DNA of 64,000 nucleotides from positions 57,064-121,063 of the forward strand of contig CAJKMG010000006.1 in the NCBI GenBank assembly GCA_905200945.1, written 5' to 3'. The notes beneath the pieces were generated by a model. It had not been told where the DNA came from and ran no database searches. It saw only the letters and a list, made by a program, of their open reading frames with translations. Source of the stretch: an uncultured Akkermansia sp. GTDB lineage: Bacteria > Verrucomicrobiota > Verrucomicrobiia > Verrucomicrobiales > Akkermansiaceae. Both the position numbers and the translations under genes were made by a program. Every line of letters starts with the position of its first letter. Within the stretch, counting starts at the first letter, position 1. Shown in pieces: positions 31,813-41,028 of this stretch.

Positions 31813-32760
31813 ATGAGTTTACGATCCCAGCTGGAAGAACTGCTCCCGGAACTTTTGCCTTCCGATCCGGCCCAGGCCATTAAGGGAACTGAACTCATCC
31901 GCCTGGTGCGCCTGAGGCTGGGGGAGGAATATTCGGACGCATCCCTGCGCTACCATTTTTCTTTCATGGCTTCCGAGCCGGATTCGGAAATCGCCAAGGT
32001 GGAACGCGGCCAGGGCTATTACAGGCGCATGCGGGAAAAGGACGGGCAGCGAGCGCCCAGAGGGCTTTTGCCTCTGTTCCTTGGGGAAAACGAACCGGAC
32101 GCTCTAAACTGCCGCGCCAAGGCGCTGGCCCTGGCCGTGCGCCAGTACGACACCACGGGCCGCGGCGTTTTTGTGTTCAGTACCAGTGAAACCGGAACTT
32201 CCTGGATAAAGCCGGACCTGGCCGTCGTGGAATGGCCGGAGGGGGAATGGGAGGAAAACGCTCTTGTTTTTGATAAAAGCGCACTTCAGCGCCGCCGCAT
32301 GATTGGAGCGCCCATGATGAGCATCCGCAGCATCTGCGTAGCCCGCATGCCCGGCGGGGAAGACGGCAGAAGGGAATTTTTCAGGACGCTGGCAACGTCC
32401 CGCTGGGCGCAGTGCGGAGAACTGGTCATTGTGGGAGAACTGCCGGATGATTCCGAATGCGCCGCCCTCCGCGGGCTGGCCGCCGAGTTCGGCGTAGGAG
32501 TGCTTTGCCTGGAAATTGCGGACGAACGCCTGGGAGAACTCCCCGGCGCGGAGGAAATTTTCAAAGCCGGAGATGAGGAATGCGCCGCCCTGCTGGCGGA
32601 ACTCACGCCCATACGGCTGGCCGCCGGAAGGCAGAAGACGCTGGAGGCGGATACAGGTGAAACCCTGGGGGGAGAATTCGGAGCCCTGTTCGACTGGCTG
32701 GCAGCCTGTCTGGAACGCGGCAGCGTGGAAGAATATGAATTCCGCGTCTCCTGTTACTGA
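31813..32760 (+). CDS. Unrecognised cytoplasmic protein with N-terminal helical domain
   Basis: The 315-aa product is not recognised. Residues 1-75 look like a winged-helix or helical domain (LIRLVRLRLGEEYSDASLRYHFSFM) ending in a short basic GYYRRMREK loop; the rest is an alpha/beta domain (about 95-250) and a helical C terminus. It has no signal peptide or membrane segment. The ATG at 31813 is chosen over 31756 because the added residues are unlike a normal N terminus. It lies 80 bases upstream of a protein kinase gene on the same strand and could be its partner; that is inference from position only. Confidence 0.55.
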   Translation: MSLRSQLEELLPELLPSDPAQAIKGTELIRLVRLRLGEEYSDASLRYHFSFMASEPDSEIAKVERGQGYYRRMREKDGQRAPRGLLPLFLGENEPDALNCRAKALALAVRQYDTTGRGVFVFSTSETGTSWIKPDLAVVEWPEGEWEENALVFDKSALQRRRMIGAPMMSIRSICVARMPGGEDGRREFFRTLATSRWAQCGELVIVGELPDDSECAALRGLAAEFGVGVLCLEIADERLGELPGAEEIFKAGDEECAALLAELTPIRLAAGRQKTLEADTGETLGGEFGALFDWLAACLERGSVEEYEFRVSCY

Positions 32761-32839
32761 ATGCGGCGGAGAGATTCTTGACAGAACTTGCGTATTAAAT
32801 TAAAGATTTTCCCGGCTCCAACCCGCCCTTCCCCCTGAC

Positions 32840-33889
32840 ATGGAACAAGAAACCCTGGTTTATCCGCTTGCGGACAATACTGTTCTGCAAGACAAGTATA
32901 CGATATTGAATGTGCTGAACGCCGGAGGCTTCGGCATCACGTACCTGGCTCTGGACAACCCCGGTTCCCGGTATGTCGTCATCAAAGAATGCATGCCGGA
33001 CGCCTACGCCTGCCGGGATATGGAAACCGGCTTTGTCCACCCCCGGGACGAACAGGCATCCGTCAATTTCGCCCAGAGCGTTTCCAATTCCCGGCAGGAG
33101 GCTTCCGTCCTCTCCCAGCTCAGCCATCCCGGCATTGTACAGGTGTTTGACATGTTTGACGCCAATGGCACCTGCTATTACGTCATGGAGAATATCCAGG
33201 GACAGACCCTGTTTGACCTGATGACAACCATGCACGCCACCGGGCAAACCATGGAACCGGCCCAGATCACGGCTCTTCTGTTCCGCCTGCTGGACATCCT
33301 GCACTATCTTCATTCCATGGGAGTGTACCATTGCGACATCAAGCCGAGCAACATCTTCATCCAGCCGGACGGAACGCCCAAGCTCATTGACTTCGGCGCC
33401 GTGCGCACCAAGACCCTCCAGCACCAGGGGCTCGTCCAGATCACCCCCGGCTATACCCCGCCGGAATTCTACCCCGGGCGCCGGAGCGAAATAGGCCCCT
33501 GGTGCGATATGTACGAATTGGGAGCCACGTTCTATGAATTGCTCACGGGCCAGGTTCCCCACCCGGCGGACCAGCGTTCCGTGGTGGACCGCAACCCGAA
33601 AGTGACCAGTTACGCAGCCCTGCGGAAGACTTATCCCATAAACTTTCTTTCCGGAATTGACAAAGCCCTGTCCCCGGATGAACGCAACCGGTTCCATTCC
33701 GCCAAGGCATGGAACGACTATATCAACGCCATGGCGGCGGCAGGCACCCTGCAGGCCGGCGGCGTTTCGAGAAAGGCTCTTCCCCAGGCCAGGAAAAAAT
33801 CTTCCGCAGGCACGGCTTTCATCATTATCCTGCTTATTGCGGCGGCAATCGGCTGGATATGCTGGAAGCAGGGTCTGCTTAACTTCTGA
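32840..33889 (+). CDS. Tail-anchored Ser/Thr protein kinase (HCD type)
   Basis: A Hanks-type kinase domain fills residues 18-300: the Gly loop NAGGFGITYLA, the ATP lysine in VVIKE, the catalytic loop YHCDIKPSNIF, and the metal-binding LIDFGAVR. The usual HRD is HCD, so the regulatory Arg is missing, which suggests activity without activation-loop phosphorylation. A basic linker (ARKKS) and one membrane helix close the protein (about 323-343) with only a few residues outside, so it is a membrane-anchored cytosolic kinase with no sensor domain. The length of 349 aa is short for the family. Confidence 0.9.
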   Translation: MEQETLVYPLADNTVLQDKYTILNVLNAGGFGITYLALDNPGSRYVVIKECMPDAYACRDMETGFVHPRDEQASVNFAQSVSNSRQEASVLSQLSHPGIVQVFDMFDANGTCYYVMENIQGQTLFDLMTTMHATGQTMEPAQITALLFRLLDILHYLHSMGVYHCDIKPSNIFIQPDGTPKLIDFGAVRTKTLQHQGLVQITPGYTPPEFYPGRRSEIGPWCDMYELGATFYELLTGQVPHPADQRSVVDRNPKVTSYAALRKTYPINFLSGIDKALSPDERNRFHSAKAWNDYINAMAAAGTLQAGGVSRKALPQARKKSSAGTAFIIILLIAAAIGWICWKQGLLNF

Positions 33890-33953
33890 TTCCGGCCTTT
33901 TTCCGGCGGAAACATTGAAGGGTGATGGCCGCAAAGACATGCCCCCAACGCAA

Positions 33954-33983
33954 CAAGGGCTGAACCTGACGGTCCAGCCCTTG
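33954..33983. terminator. Hairpin between convergent kinase and tryptophanase genes
   Basis: CAAGGGCTG and CAGCCCTTG pair around a short loop, with partial extension (AACC/GGT). It lies in the 125-base convergent gap and can serve either gene; no strong T tract is seen on either side. Confidence 0.6.
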
Positions 33984-34014
33984 CCAATACGGAATTGAAC
34001 GGGAAAAACAGCCC

Positions 34015-35478
34015 TTACAGGCTTTCCCCAAAGTCCTGGCGGTACTTGGCCGCCAGTTTTTCAGGCCAGTCGCTCTTGGCGCGGAGCTTGCCCATGAAGA
34101 AGCGCAGCACGGGCGGTTCCTCCACAAATTCCAGGCCGCCAATCAAATCGCGGTTGTCATAGAGCCACTTCATGCGATCCGCTACGTATTTGACCTGGGA
34201 CAGCGTAAATACGCGGCGCGGGAAGGCCAGGCGGAGCAGTTCCACATCCGCCAGAATGTCCCTGCCGTTTTCGTCACGGACGCTGGAAAGCGTGCCGCGT
34301 TCCATCCCGCGCACGCCGGAGGCGATAAAGAAAGCCGCCGCAAGAGCCCCGGCAGGATAATCCTCCTGCGGAATATGGGGCAGGAAACGCCCGGCGTCAA
34401 TATGAGCGCCCAGGCCGCCAGCGGGGGTCACGCATGGAATGCCCATGTCCACCATCTGGCCGATAAAGTATTCAATGAAGGAGGGGCTCTGAGAAATCAC
34501 GGTCAGATCCGTGGTTTCATACAGGCCCACGGCCATGGCCTCAATTTCCCGCACGGAAATGCCGCCGTAGGTCAGGAAGCCTTCAAACAGGGGAACCAGA
34601 TGCTCCATTTTTTTGGCAATGGCGCGGTCATTCGTGCAAATGCCGCCGCCGCGGGAAGAAGAAACCTTGCGGGCGGAAAAGTACACCAGATCCGCCAAAC
34701 CACACATGGTTTTCAGGATGTCCGCGCAGGATGAGTCCTTAAACTCGTCTTCACGCATCTTGATGAAATAGGCGTTTTCCCCGATCAGGGAGGCGTCCAA
34801 CACCAGCATGATGCCGAATTCATCGCAAATACCTCGGATTTCCCTCATGTTGGCAATAGAAAAGGGCTGGCCGCCAATCAGGTTGGTGGAAGCTTCCATA
34901 CGCACGAAGGGAATTTTGTCCGCCCCGTGCCGGGCGATGCAATCCCGCAGCTTGGCGGGATCCAGATTGCCCTTGAAGGGATTGGTGCTGACCGGGTTGA
35001 CGGCTTCATCAGCCACCAGTTCCTCAATCTTTCCGCCGTTCAGGTCAATGTGGGCGTGCGTGGTAGTGAAATGGTAGTTCATCGGAACCACGTCTCCGGG
35101 TTTCACAAAGGTGCGGGCAATAATGTTTTCACAGGCTCGGCCCTGGTGGGCGGGAAGCAGGTATTTCTTGCCGAAGACATCCCATACGGCCTGCTTCAGG
35201 CGGTCAAAGCTCTGGGAACCGGCATAGGCGTCGTCCGCACGGAACATGGCGGCGATCTGGTTGTCGCTCATGGCGTTGACGCCGGAATCCGTCAGCATGT
35301 CCAGATAGACGTCGTTCGTGCTGAGCTGAAAGGTATTAAACCCGGCTTCCCGTGCGGCTTCCAGACGGCGTTCCACGGGAACAAGATGCAGCTTCTGCAC
35401 CACGCGGACTTTGTGCAGTTCCAGGGGAATTTGTTCCCCATTGTAAAATTTGACAACGTTTGATGGTTCTGAATTCAT
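34015..35478 (-). CDS. tnaA: Tryptophanase (beta-eliminating lyase)
   Basis: The PLP enzyme splits tryptophan to indole, pyruvate and ammonia. The 487-aa product has the family start with PLE-like residues, the PAHQGRACENI segment (about 120), the Asp of VLDASLIGENAYF (about 233), and the PLP lysine region SARKVSSSRGGG (about 268). Tyrosine phenol-lyase is close in sequence; I favour tryptophanase because of overall similarity, but substrate choice cannot be proved here. No tnaC-like leader peptide is evident upstream. It is a single gene, divergent from the M15 peptidase. Confidence 0.88.
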   Translation of the reverse strand: MNSEPSNVVKFYNGEQIPLELHKVRVVQKLHLVPVERRLEAAREAGFNTFQLSTNDVYLDMLTDSGVNAMSDNQIAAMFRADDAYAGSQSFDRLKQAVWDVFGKKYLLPAHQGRACENIIARTFVKPGDVVPMNYHFTTTHAHIDLNGGKIEELVADEAVNPVSTNPFKGNLDPAKLRDCIARHGADKIPFVRMEASTNLIGGQPFSIANMREIRGICDEFGIMLVLDASLIGENAYFIKMREDEFKDSSCADILKTMCGLADLVYFSARKVSSSRGGGICTNDRAIAKKMEHLVPLFEGFLTYGGISVREIEAMAVGLYETTDLTVISQSPSFIEYFIGQMVDMGIPCVTPAGGLGAHIDAGRFLPHIPQEDYPAGALAAAFFIASGVRGMERGTLSSVRDENGRDILADVELLRLAFPRRVFTLSQVKYVADRMKWLYDNRDLIGGLEFVEEPPVLRFFMGKLRAKSDWPEKLAAKYRQDFGESL

Positions 35479-35631
35479 AAAATAAAAGGTAAATAAAAGT
35501 GTAGCAGAATGAATCTTTTCCGCAACATAAAAGGACAGATGGCTTCTTTTTGCCCCCCGCCGGAAAGGCAGGAATGACGCTGAAAGGAAAAATGTGGAAC
35601 TTTCCGGAGGGAGTTTCTAGCGTGGCTTCCT

Positions 35632-36225
35632 ATGAAAAAATACTGGAAATTGATTCAACAGCACCTGGGCGTGGATGCTGACGGCATCCCCGGCCCCAAG
35701 ACGGCTCTGGCCCTGCTGGAAAAGCTGGACATCTGCCAACCGGAACATTCCTGGCCCAGCCAGGAGGACGTGCGTTCCGGAAAATCCGTCTTCGGCCGTG
35801 CGGGAGATGAAAGCAACATGACCAGCATCAAGCTGCCTTATGTCATGCGGCTGGCGTGGGAAACAAACACGACTGTTTCCACCATGCGCTGCCACAAGCT
35901 GGTGGCGGAACCGCTCGTCCGCATCTTCCAGGCTGCTCTGGACCATTACGGCATGGAGAAAATCAGGGAACTGGGGCTGGACCTGTATGGCGGCTGCTTC
36001 AACAACCGCTCCATTATCGGCGGAAAAGCCACATCCATGCATGCCTGGGGCATCGCCGTGGACATGGATCCGGACAGAAACGGACTAAATGTCTCCGCGC
36101 CGAAAGCGGTTCTGTCCGGACCGGAGTACACCGCTTTCTGGCAATTCGTGGAAGCGGAAGGGGCCGTATCCCTGGGACGCTCCCGCGACTACGACTGGAT
36201 GCACTTCCAGTTCGCTACTCTTTGA
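35632..36225 (+). CDS. M15-family peptidoglycan peptidase (endolysin/VanY-like)
   Basis: The 197-aa product starts with a short peptidoglycan-binding-like segment (IQQHLGVDADGIPGPKTALALLEKL, residues 8-32), followed by an M15_4 metallopeptidase domain. Zinc and active-site marks are SMHAWGIAVDMD (His and Asp, about 143-154) and the late WMHFQ (His, about 191). Such enzymes cut the stem peptide of peptidoglycan. There is no signal peptide, and the size and layout are like a phage endolysin, though no other phage gene is near. Its 3' end overlaps the convergent DUF4105 gene by 11 bases. Confidence 0.82.
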   Translation: MKKYWKLIQQHLGVDADGIPGPKTALALLEKLDICQPEHSWPSQEDVRSGKSVFGRAGDESNMTSIKLPYVMRLAWETNTTVSTMRCHKLVAEPLVRIFQAALDHYGMEKIRELGLDLYGGCFNNRSIIGGKATSMHAWGIAVDMDPDRNGLNVSAPKAVLSGPEYTAFWQFVEAEGAVSLGRSRDYDWMHFQFATL

Positions 36226-37237
36226 CCGGAGCGGACGCGAACGTCCTCCAGCCCTCCTCCCAGCGGCGGCGGAGGGCTGGCCAGTCCTCACCGTTCCCTC
36301 CATGCCCCATAAAAGAGCGCTTTTTCAGCTCCCGGAAGCTTTCTCCGGGAAGGTGGAGGAGTTCCCCGCGGTCATAGGCATTCTGATCGCACATGCCGTT
36401 AAAAACGGGAGTCCACTGCCAGCGGCGCACGCCCAGATAGTTCTTGAACGTATCCACCAGTTCCGTCGTGCAGTTGGCGGTGACGGTATGATAATAGCGC
36501 GGGCGTTCATGGAGACTGTTGATTTTTTCCGCAAACCCCAGAAAGGCCTTTTTCAGGTTTTCCCTGTCAATGTTGATACGGTACAGGTACATGTCCTCTT
36601 TCCGGTAATTAGTGCGCAGGGCGAACAGGTCTTCTTCGTCCGCCAGGATGTAAATCACGTTGAATTGCTTGTAAAGGCCAGGGACACTTCCCTGCTCCAC
36701 CCCTTCAGGCAGCCGCGTTTCCACGGACAGGGCCAGATGCTTCCCATCCTCAAAACCGAAGGACAACATGGTATGGGCCACGAATTCCATCCCATCCCAG
36801 TGGCTCACGGCAAAATCCAGCGTAGCCAGCTTGTCCAGGTCAAAGCGGCGCGTCACATAGCGCGCGTCGAAGTCCCGCTCCGTCCGGTAGATAAAACTGC
36901 GCACGTCTTTCACCACGATTTCATTTCCATTGATTTCCACGGAGGGCAGGCGACTCCAGGACGGCTGCCATTCCTTATCGTTCGTCGCCGGTATGCACAG
37001 ATAGTACGCCAGCAGCAAAGCCGGCACTCCCCAGGAGGAGCGCCAGAATATGGGCCGTTTTCTGCGGAGGGCGAAAGCGCACGCCATGGCCGCCACGTAC
37101 AGCCACACCAGCACGGAACCTCCCCATACGTTGTAAAAAACCACGCCCGCCGCCCATACGGAGAGGCCGAACCACGCCGCCATCATCAGAATGCGGGCGG
37201 CGGCCAGGCCCGCGTGGCGCAGGAAAGTCAAATGCAT
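36215..37237 (-). CDS. DUF4105 (Lnb-type N-terminal domain) membrane protein
   Basis: The 340-aa product has three N-terminal membrane segments (about 10-32, 38-56, 68-84) and an extracytoplasmic DUF4105 domain. Marks of the domain are VSHWDGMEFVAHTMLSFGF with a conserved His, the YYHTVTANCTTELVDTF segment with a likely catalytic His/Cys pair (about 258-266), and a C-terminal charged tail. DUF4105 is the periplasmic domain of Lnb, linked to lipoprotein N-acylation in some bacteria; I suggest but cannot prove a role in lipoprotein modification. Confidence 0.75.
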   Translation of the reverse strand: MHLTFLRHAGLAAARILMMAAWFGLSVWAAGVVFYNVWGGSVLVWLYVAAMACAFALRRKRPIFWRSSWGVPALLLAYYLCIPATNDKEWQPSWSRLPSVEINGNEIVVKDVRSFIYRTERDFDARYVTRRFDLDKLATLDFAVSHWDGMEFVAHTMLSFGFEDGKHLALSVETRLPEGVEQGSVPGLYKQFNVIYILADEEDLFALRTNYRKEDMYLYRINIDRENLKKAFLGFAEKINSLHERPRYYHTVTANCTTELVDTFKNYLGVRRWQWTPVFNGMCDQNAYDRGELLHLPGESFRELKKRSFMGHGGNGEDWPALRRRWEEGWRTFASAPVKE

Positions 37238-37252
37238 GAAAAATAAAAAGCA

Positions 37253-37285
37253 GGCCGCGCGCTCCAGCTCATGAAACGCGCGGCC
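37253..37285 (-). terminator. Rho-independent terminator of pheST
   Basis: GGCCGCGCG and CGCGCGGCC pair around a 13- to 15-base loop; a T-rich run follows on the minus strand. Confidence 0.82.
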
Positions 37286-37297
37286 CGTTAACGGAGG

Positions 37298-39817
37298 TTA
37301 CCTGAAGGAAAGGCCCTTCACTTTATCCGTCAGGGCTTTCAGCACGCGCTGGTGCGCGGCGTCCACTTCCGCGGCCGTGAGGGTTTTGGCCGGATCCCTG
37401 TACAGGAAAGTGTAAGCGATGGATTTGCGGTCCGCCGGGAGTTTCTCACCGGTGGGATCCGTGAACACGTCAAAGCAGGAATAGCTGACAAGCAGTTTTT
37501 CCCGGACGGATTCCACGGCCTTGGCAATATCCGCATTGGGCGTGGAAAGGGGAAGTTCCATGGCCGCATCACGGGAAGAACCGGGGAACTGAGGCAGTTC
37601 CGCAGCCTTCACGGGCGCGGTGAGGATTTCCTGCATTTTGCGGAGGTCCAGTTCCGCCACATACACGGGCTGGCCCAGGCCCAGCTCCCGGCAGCGCGCC
37701 AGGGACAGGCGGGCGAAATAACCGCAGGCCTTTCCGTCCAGCTGCACATCCGCCCCCAAGGCGGCCTGTTCGCGCGGTTTGGCAGGCGTGAGCGTAAAGC
37801 GGTGGCCCGGCGCCAGAGCAGCCATTACGGCCAGAAGATCCTCAAAGGAGGCCTGCTCCGGCCTGGGATCCGCCCAGGAGCGCGCCGTGCGGTCTCCGGA
37901 AACCAGGATACCCAGGGTATCCGTTTCAATGTCCCTGCCCTTGCCGCCGCCCGTATTGCGGAAGACGCGGCCAAGTTCAAAGAAACGCAGGCAGGAAACA
38001 CCCTGGTTGCTGTTGCGCACGGCGGCGGCAATCAGGCCGGGCGTATGGGCGGGACGCAGCACGGAGTGATCCTCGCTGAGCGGCAGGGACACGCGGATGA
38101 GATCCCCTTCCTGAAGGGGACGCAGGGGCAAGGCATCCTTCACCTGGGCGATAGTGCCGTCCGCGGATTCAGAGGCGATGAGCTTGATGGTCTGGGTTTC
38201 ATAAAATCCCAGGGCCGCCAGCTTGCGGCGCAGCTCCATCTGGAAATTGTAGGCCGCATCCACCGGGGATTCCGCCACGAAGGGACCGGAGAAGCGGGAC
38301 GGTATGCCGTCCAGACCGAAGACGCGCACGATTTCCTCCAGCAGGTCGCACGGACGCGTGAGGTCCAGGCGGTGGGGGGGGATCAGCCAGCATTCAGGGG
38401 AATCCGGAACCTGCTTCAGACCCAGAGCCGTCAGGATGCGAGCCCCTTCCTCATGGGAAATGGAACCGCCGGAAATCTGATCCAGCGCTTTCCAGGGAAG
38501 TTTCACGAAGCCCAGTTCATTAGTCACCGTAGCGCCTTTCCCCTGCTTCAGGGAAGCGGGCACGGAAACGGGGCTGTCCGCCCCCCCGCAGGAAGGCATG
38601 GAAGCATGAGCCGGATTAGGAACGGGAGAACCGGCCACATACGTTGGGGAGGCCGTTCCGCCCGCCAGCTGAAGAATCAGTTCCACGGCGCGCACGGAAC
38701 CGCGCAGGACGTTCCAGGCGGAAGTGCCGCGTTCAAAGCGGTAGGAGGAGTCGGAGGACAGGGCCAGCCTGCGGGACGTGGCACGCACGGAGGAGGGCTT
38801 GAACCAGGCGGACTCCAGAATGATATCCGTAGTGGCGTCCGTCACGCCGCTTTCCTCCCCACCCATCACGCCGCCGATGGCGAGCGCTTTGCCGGACTGG
38901 TCCGCGACAACCAGGTCCGTGCAGTTAAGCGTGTATTCCTGGCCGTCCAGGGCCTTGATGGTTTCCCCTTCATAAGCGGTGCGGGTGACAATGCCGCCCT
39001 GCACTTTCGCCGCGTCAAAGGCATGGAGGGGCGTCCCCAGTTCATGCAGGACGAAGTTGGTAATATCCACAATGTTGTTGATGGGGCGCAGGCCGACGGC
39101 TACCAGGCGTTCCTTCAGCCATTCCGGGCTTTCCTGCACGTTCACGCCGCTGATTTTTACGGCGGTGTAGTACGGGTTCAGCTCCGGCTGGTCCAGCCGC
39201 ACGAAGTCTCCGGCGGGTTCCAGCGCCACTCCGGCGTCGTCAATGGGAACGGGCTTGTACTCCCGGCCGGAGATAGCGGCCAGTTCATACGCCATGCCGT
39301 TGTGGGAAAGCAGATCCGGACGGTTGGGCGTTACTTCCACTTCCACCAGGGTATCCGCCTTGACAACCTGGGAAATAGGCGTGCCGGGTTCCAGTTCCTG
39401 AGGGAGAATCCAGAGACCGTGCTCCTTGTCGGGAAGCCCCAGCTCGGAGGCGGAACAGAGCATGCCGCGGGACTCCACGCCGCGCAGCTTGCCCACCTTG
39501 ATTTCAAAGTTGCCGGGCAGCACCGCTCCCGGCAGGGCGCAGGGGACTTTGTCCCCCACCTTGTAGTTCTGCGCACCGCATACGATCTGGTGCAGCGAGC
39601 CGTCGCCCACGTCCACCTGGCAGACTTTCAGCCGGTCCGCCTGGGGATGCTGTTCCGCGGCGGCCACGCGGGCCACCACCACGTATGGGGAATCCACGCC
39701 CTGCTGGCGGATGTCTTCCACCTCAATGCCGGCAAAGGTCAGCATGTCAGACATTTCATCCACGCTCAGGCCGGACAGGTCAATATACTGGGAAAGCCAG
39801 TTAAGGGAAATCTTCAT
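37298..39817 (-). CDS. pheT: Phenylalanyl-tRNA synthetase beta subunit
   Basis: It pairs with PheS to charge tRNA-Phe. The 839-aa protein has, in order, the tRNA-binding EMAP/Myf-like domain (about 42-150), the EVEVTPNRPDLLSHNG motif (about 155), the B3/4 editing domain, the B5 domain (about 450-530), the catalytic-like core, and the anticodon-binding FDX-ACB domain at the C terminus (LPQFPGSSRDAAMELPLS onward). An insertion of about 45 residues rich in Pro/Ser/Ala near 400-445, between B3/4 and B5, looks like a lineage-specific loop. It starts 20 bases after pheS. Confidence 0.96.
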   Translation of the reverse strand: MKISLNWLSQYIDLSGLSVDEMSDMLTFAGIEVEDIRQQGVDSPYVVVARVAAAEQHPQADRLKVCQVDVGDGSLHQIVCGAQNYKVGDKVPCALPGAVLPGNFEIKVGKLRGVESRGMLCSASELGLPDKEHGLWILPQELEPGTPISQVVKADTLVEVEVTPNRPDLLSHNGMAYELAAISGREYKPVPIDDAGVALEPAGDFVRLDQPELNPYYTAVKISGVNVQESPEWLKERLVAVGLRPINNIVDITNFVLHELGTPLHAFDAAKVQGGIVTRTAYEGETIKALDGQEYTLNCTDLVVADQSGKALAIGGVMGGEESGVTDATTDIILESAWFKPSSVRATSRRLALSSDSSYRFERGTSAWNVLRGSVRAVELILQLAGGTASPTYVAGSPVPNPAHASMPSCGGADSPVSVPASLKQGKGATVTNELGFVKLPWKALDQISGGSISHEEGARILTALGLKQVPDSPECWLIPPHRLDLTRPCDLLEEIVRVFGLDGIPSRFSGPFVAESPVDAAYNFQMELRRKLAALGFYETQTIKLIASESADGTIAQVKDALPLRPLQEGDLIRVSLPLSEDHSVLRPAHTPGLIAAAVRNSNQGVSCLRFFELGRVFRNTGGGKGRDIETDTLGILVSGDRTARSWADPRPEQASFEDLLAVMAALAPGHRFTLTPAKPREQAALGADVQLDGKACGYFARLSLARCRELGLGQPVYVAELDLRKMQEILTAPVKAAELPQFPGSSRDAAMELPLSTPNADIAKAVESVREKLLVSYSCFDVFTDPTGEKLPADRKSIAYTFLYRDPAKTLTAAEVDAAHQRVLKALTDKVKGLSFR

Positions 39818-39837
39818 AACGGGAAAACAGGTAAGGA

Positions 39838-40863
39838 TTATTGGAATTGGGCAAGGAAGCGCACATCGTTCTCAATCAGGGCGCGTATGTCCCTGATGCC
39901 CCAGCGGATCATCGCCAGGCGGTCCAGGCCGATGCCGAAGGCAAAGCCGGTCAGCCCCGTGTAGCGGGCCTGTGAGCGGGGGTCCAGCCCCAGTTCGCGG
40001 TCCACGGCTTCAAAAACATTGGGATCCACCATGCCGCAGCCGGCAATCTCCACCCAGCGGGGGGCCTGACCGTCCACCTTCAGCTTGACGTCAATTTCAA
40101 AACTGGGTTCCGTGAACGGGAAGAAATGGGGGCGGAAGCGAACCTCCGTGCCGGAGCCGAAAAGGGCGCGCAGAAAATATTCCAGCGTTCCTTTCAGGTC
40201 GCCCACGGAAACGTCCGTATCCACATACAGGCCTTCAAGCTGATTGAAGGCGGAAAGGTGCGTGGCGTCAATTTCGTCGCGGCGGTAGGCGGAACCGGGA
40301 GCGATGACACGCACGGGCGGCAGCTGCTTTTCCATGGAGCGGATCTGCACGGAAGACGTGTGCGTACGCAGAAGCTTGCCGGAATCAAAGTAAAATGTAT
40401 CCTTCTCATTGCGGGCCGGATGATCCTCCGGCGTGTTCAGCGCGTCAAAGCAGTGGAACTCGTCCTCAATCTCCGGGCCGTCCGCCAGGGCAAAGCCCAT
40501 GTGGCGCAGAATGCGGACGGCTTCATCCCGCACGATGGTGAGGGGGTGCAGCCCGCCAGGCGGCAGGGAGCGGGCCGGAAGCGTCAGATCCACCCCGGCC
40601 ACGGCGGCCTTGTCCGCCAGGGCCTGCACTTCCTCCAGCTTGGCGTCCAGGGCATCCGTAATGGCCTTGCGGGCCTCGTTAAGCAACTGGCCGACAGCGG
40701 GCTTTTCCTCCCTGGGAACATTCTTCATGCCCGTCTGGGCCAGGGTTAATTCCCCTTTTTTGCCGAGGATGGCCACGCGCGCGTCTTCCACGCCACGCCT
40801 GTCAGACGCCTGGGCGATGCGTGCCAGGGCGTCCCGTTGGATGCGTACAATCTCTTCCTTCAT
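39838..40863 (-). CDS. pheS: Phenylalanyl-tRNA synthetase alpha subunit
   Basis: The catalytic subunit of the synthetase. The 341-aa protein has an N-terminal coiled-coil arm for tRNA binding (about 1-90), class II motif 2 in LRTHTSSVQIRSM (about 163) and motif 3 in GFAFGIGLDRLAMIRWGI near the C terminus. FEIDVKLKV and EIAGCGMVDPNVF form the rest of the active-site core. Length is normal. It is the first gene of the pheST operon. Confidence 0.97.
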   Translation of the reverse strand: MKEEIVRIQRDALARIAQASDRRGVEDARVAILGKKGELTLAQTGMKNVPREEKPAVGQLLNEARKAITDALDAKLEEVQALADKAAVAGVDLTLPARSLPPGGLHPLTIVRDEAVRILRHMGFALADGPEIEDEFHCFDALNTPEDHPARNEKDTFYFDSGKLLRTHTSSVQIRSMEKQLPPVRVIAPGSAYRRDEIDATHLSAFNQLEGLYVDTDVSVGDLKGTLEYFLRALFGSGTEVRFRPHFFPFTEPSFEIDVKLKVDGQAPRWVEIAGCGMVDPNVFEAVDRELGLDPRSQARYTGLTGFAFGIGLDRLAMIRWGIRDIRALIENDVRFLAQFQ

Positions 40864-41028
40864 AAAATTTGACGGGCAAGAGCTTACCCGTCCCCCCCGC
40901 CAGCGTCAAGCCCTTCGGGCCGGCGGAACGTCACTCAAGGGAAAATGGCGTCATCCGGAAAGGGGGAAAGAACCATGGACCCTGCTTCCCAATCACTAAT
41001 ACTTAATCATGAATATCTCCCCAGAAAA

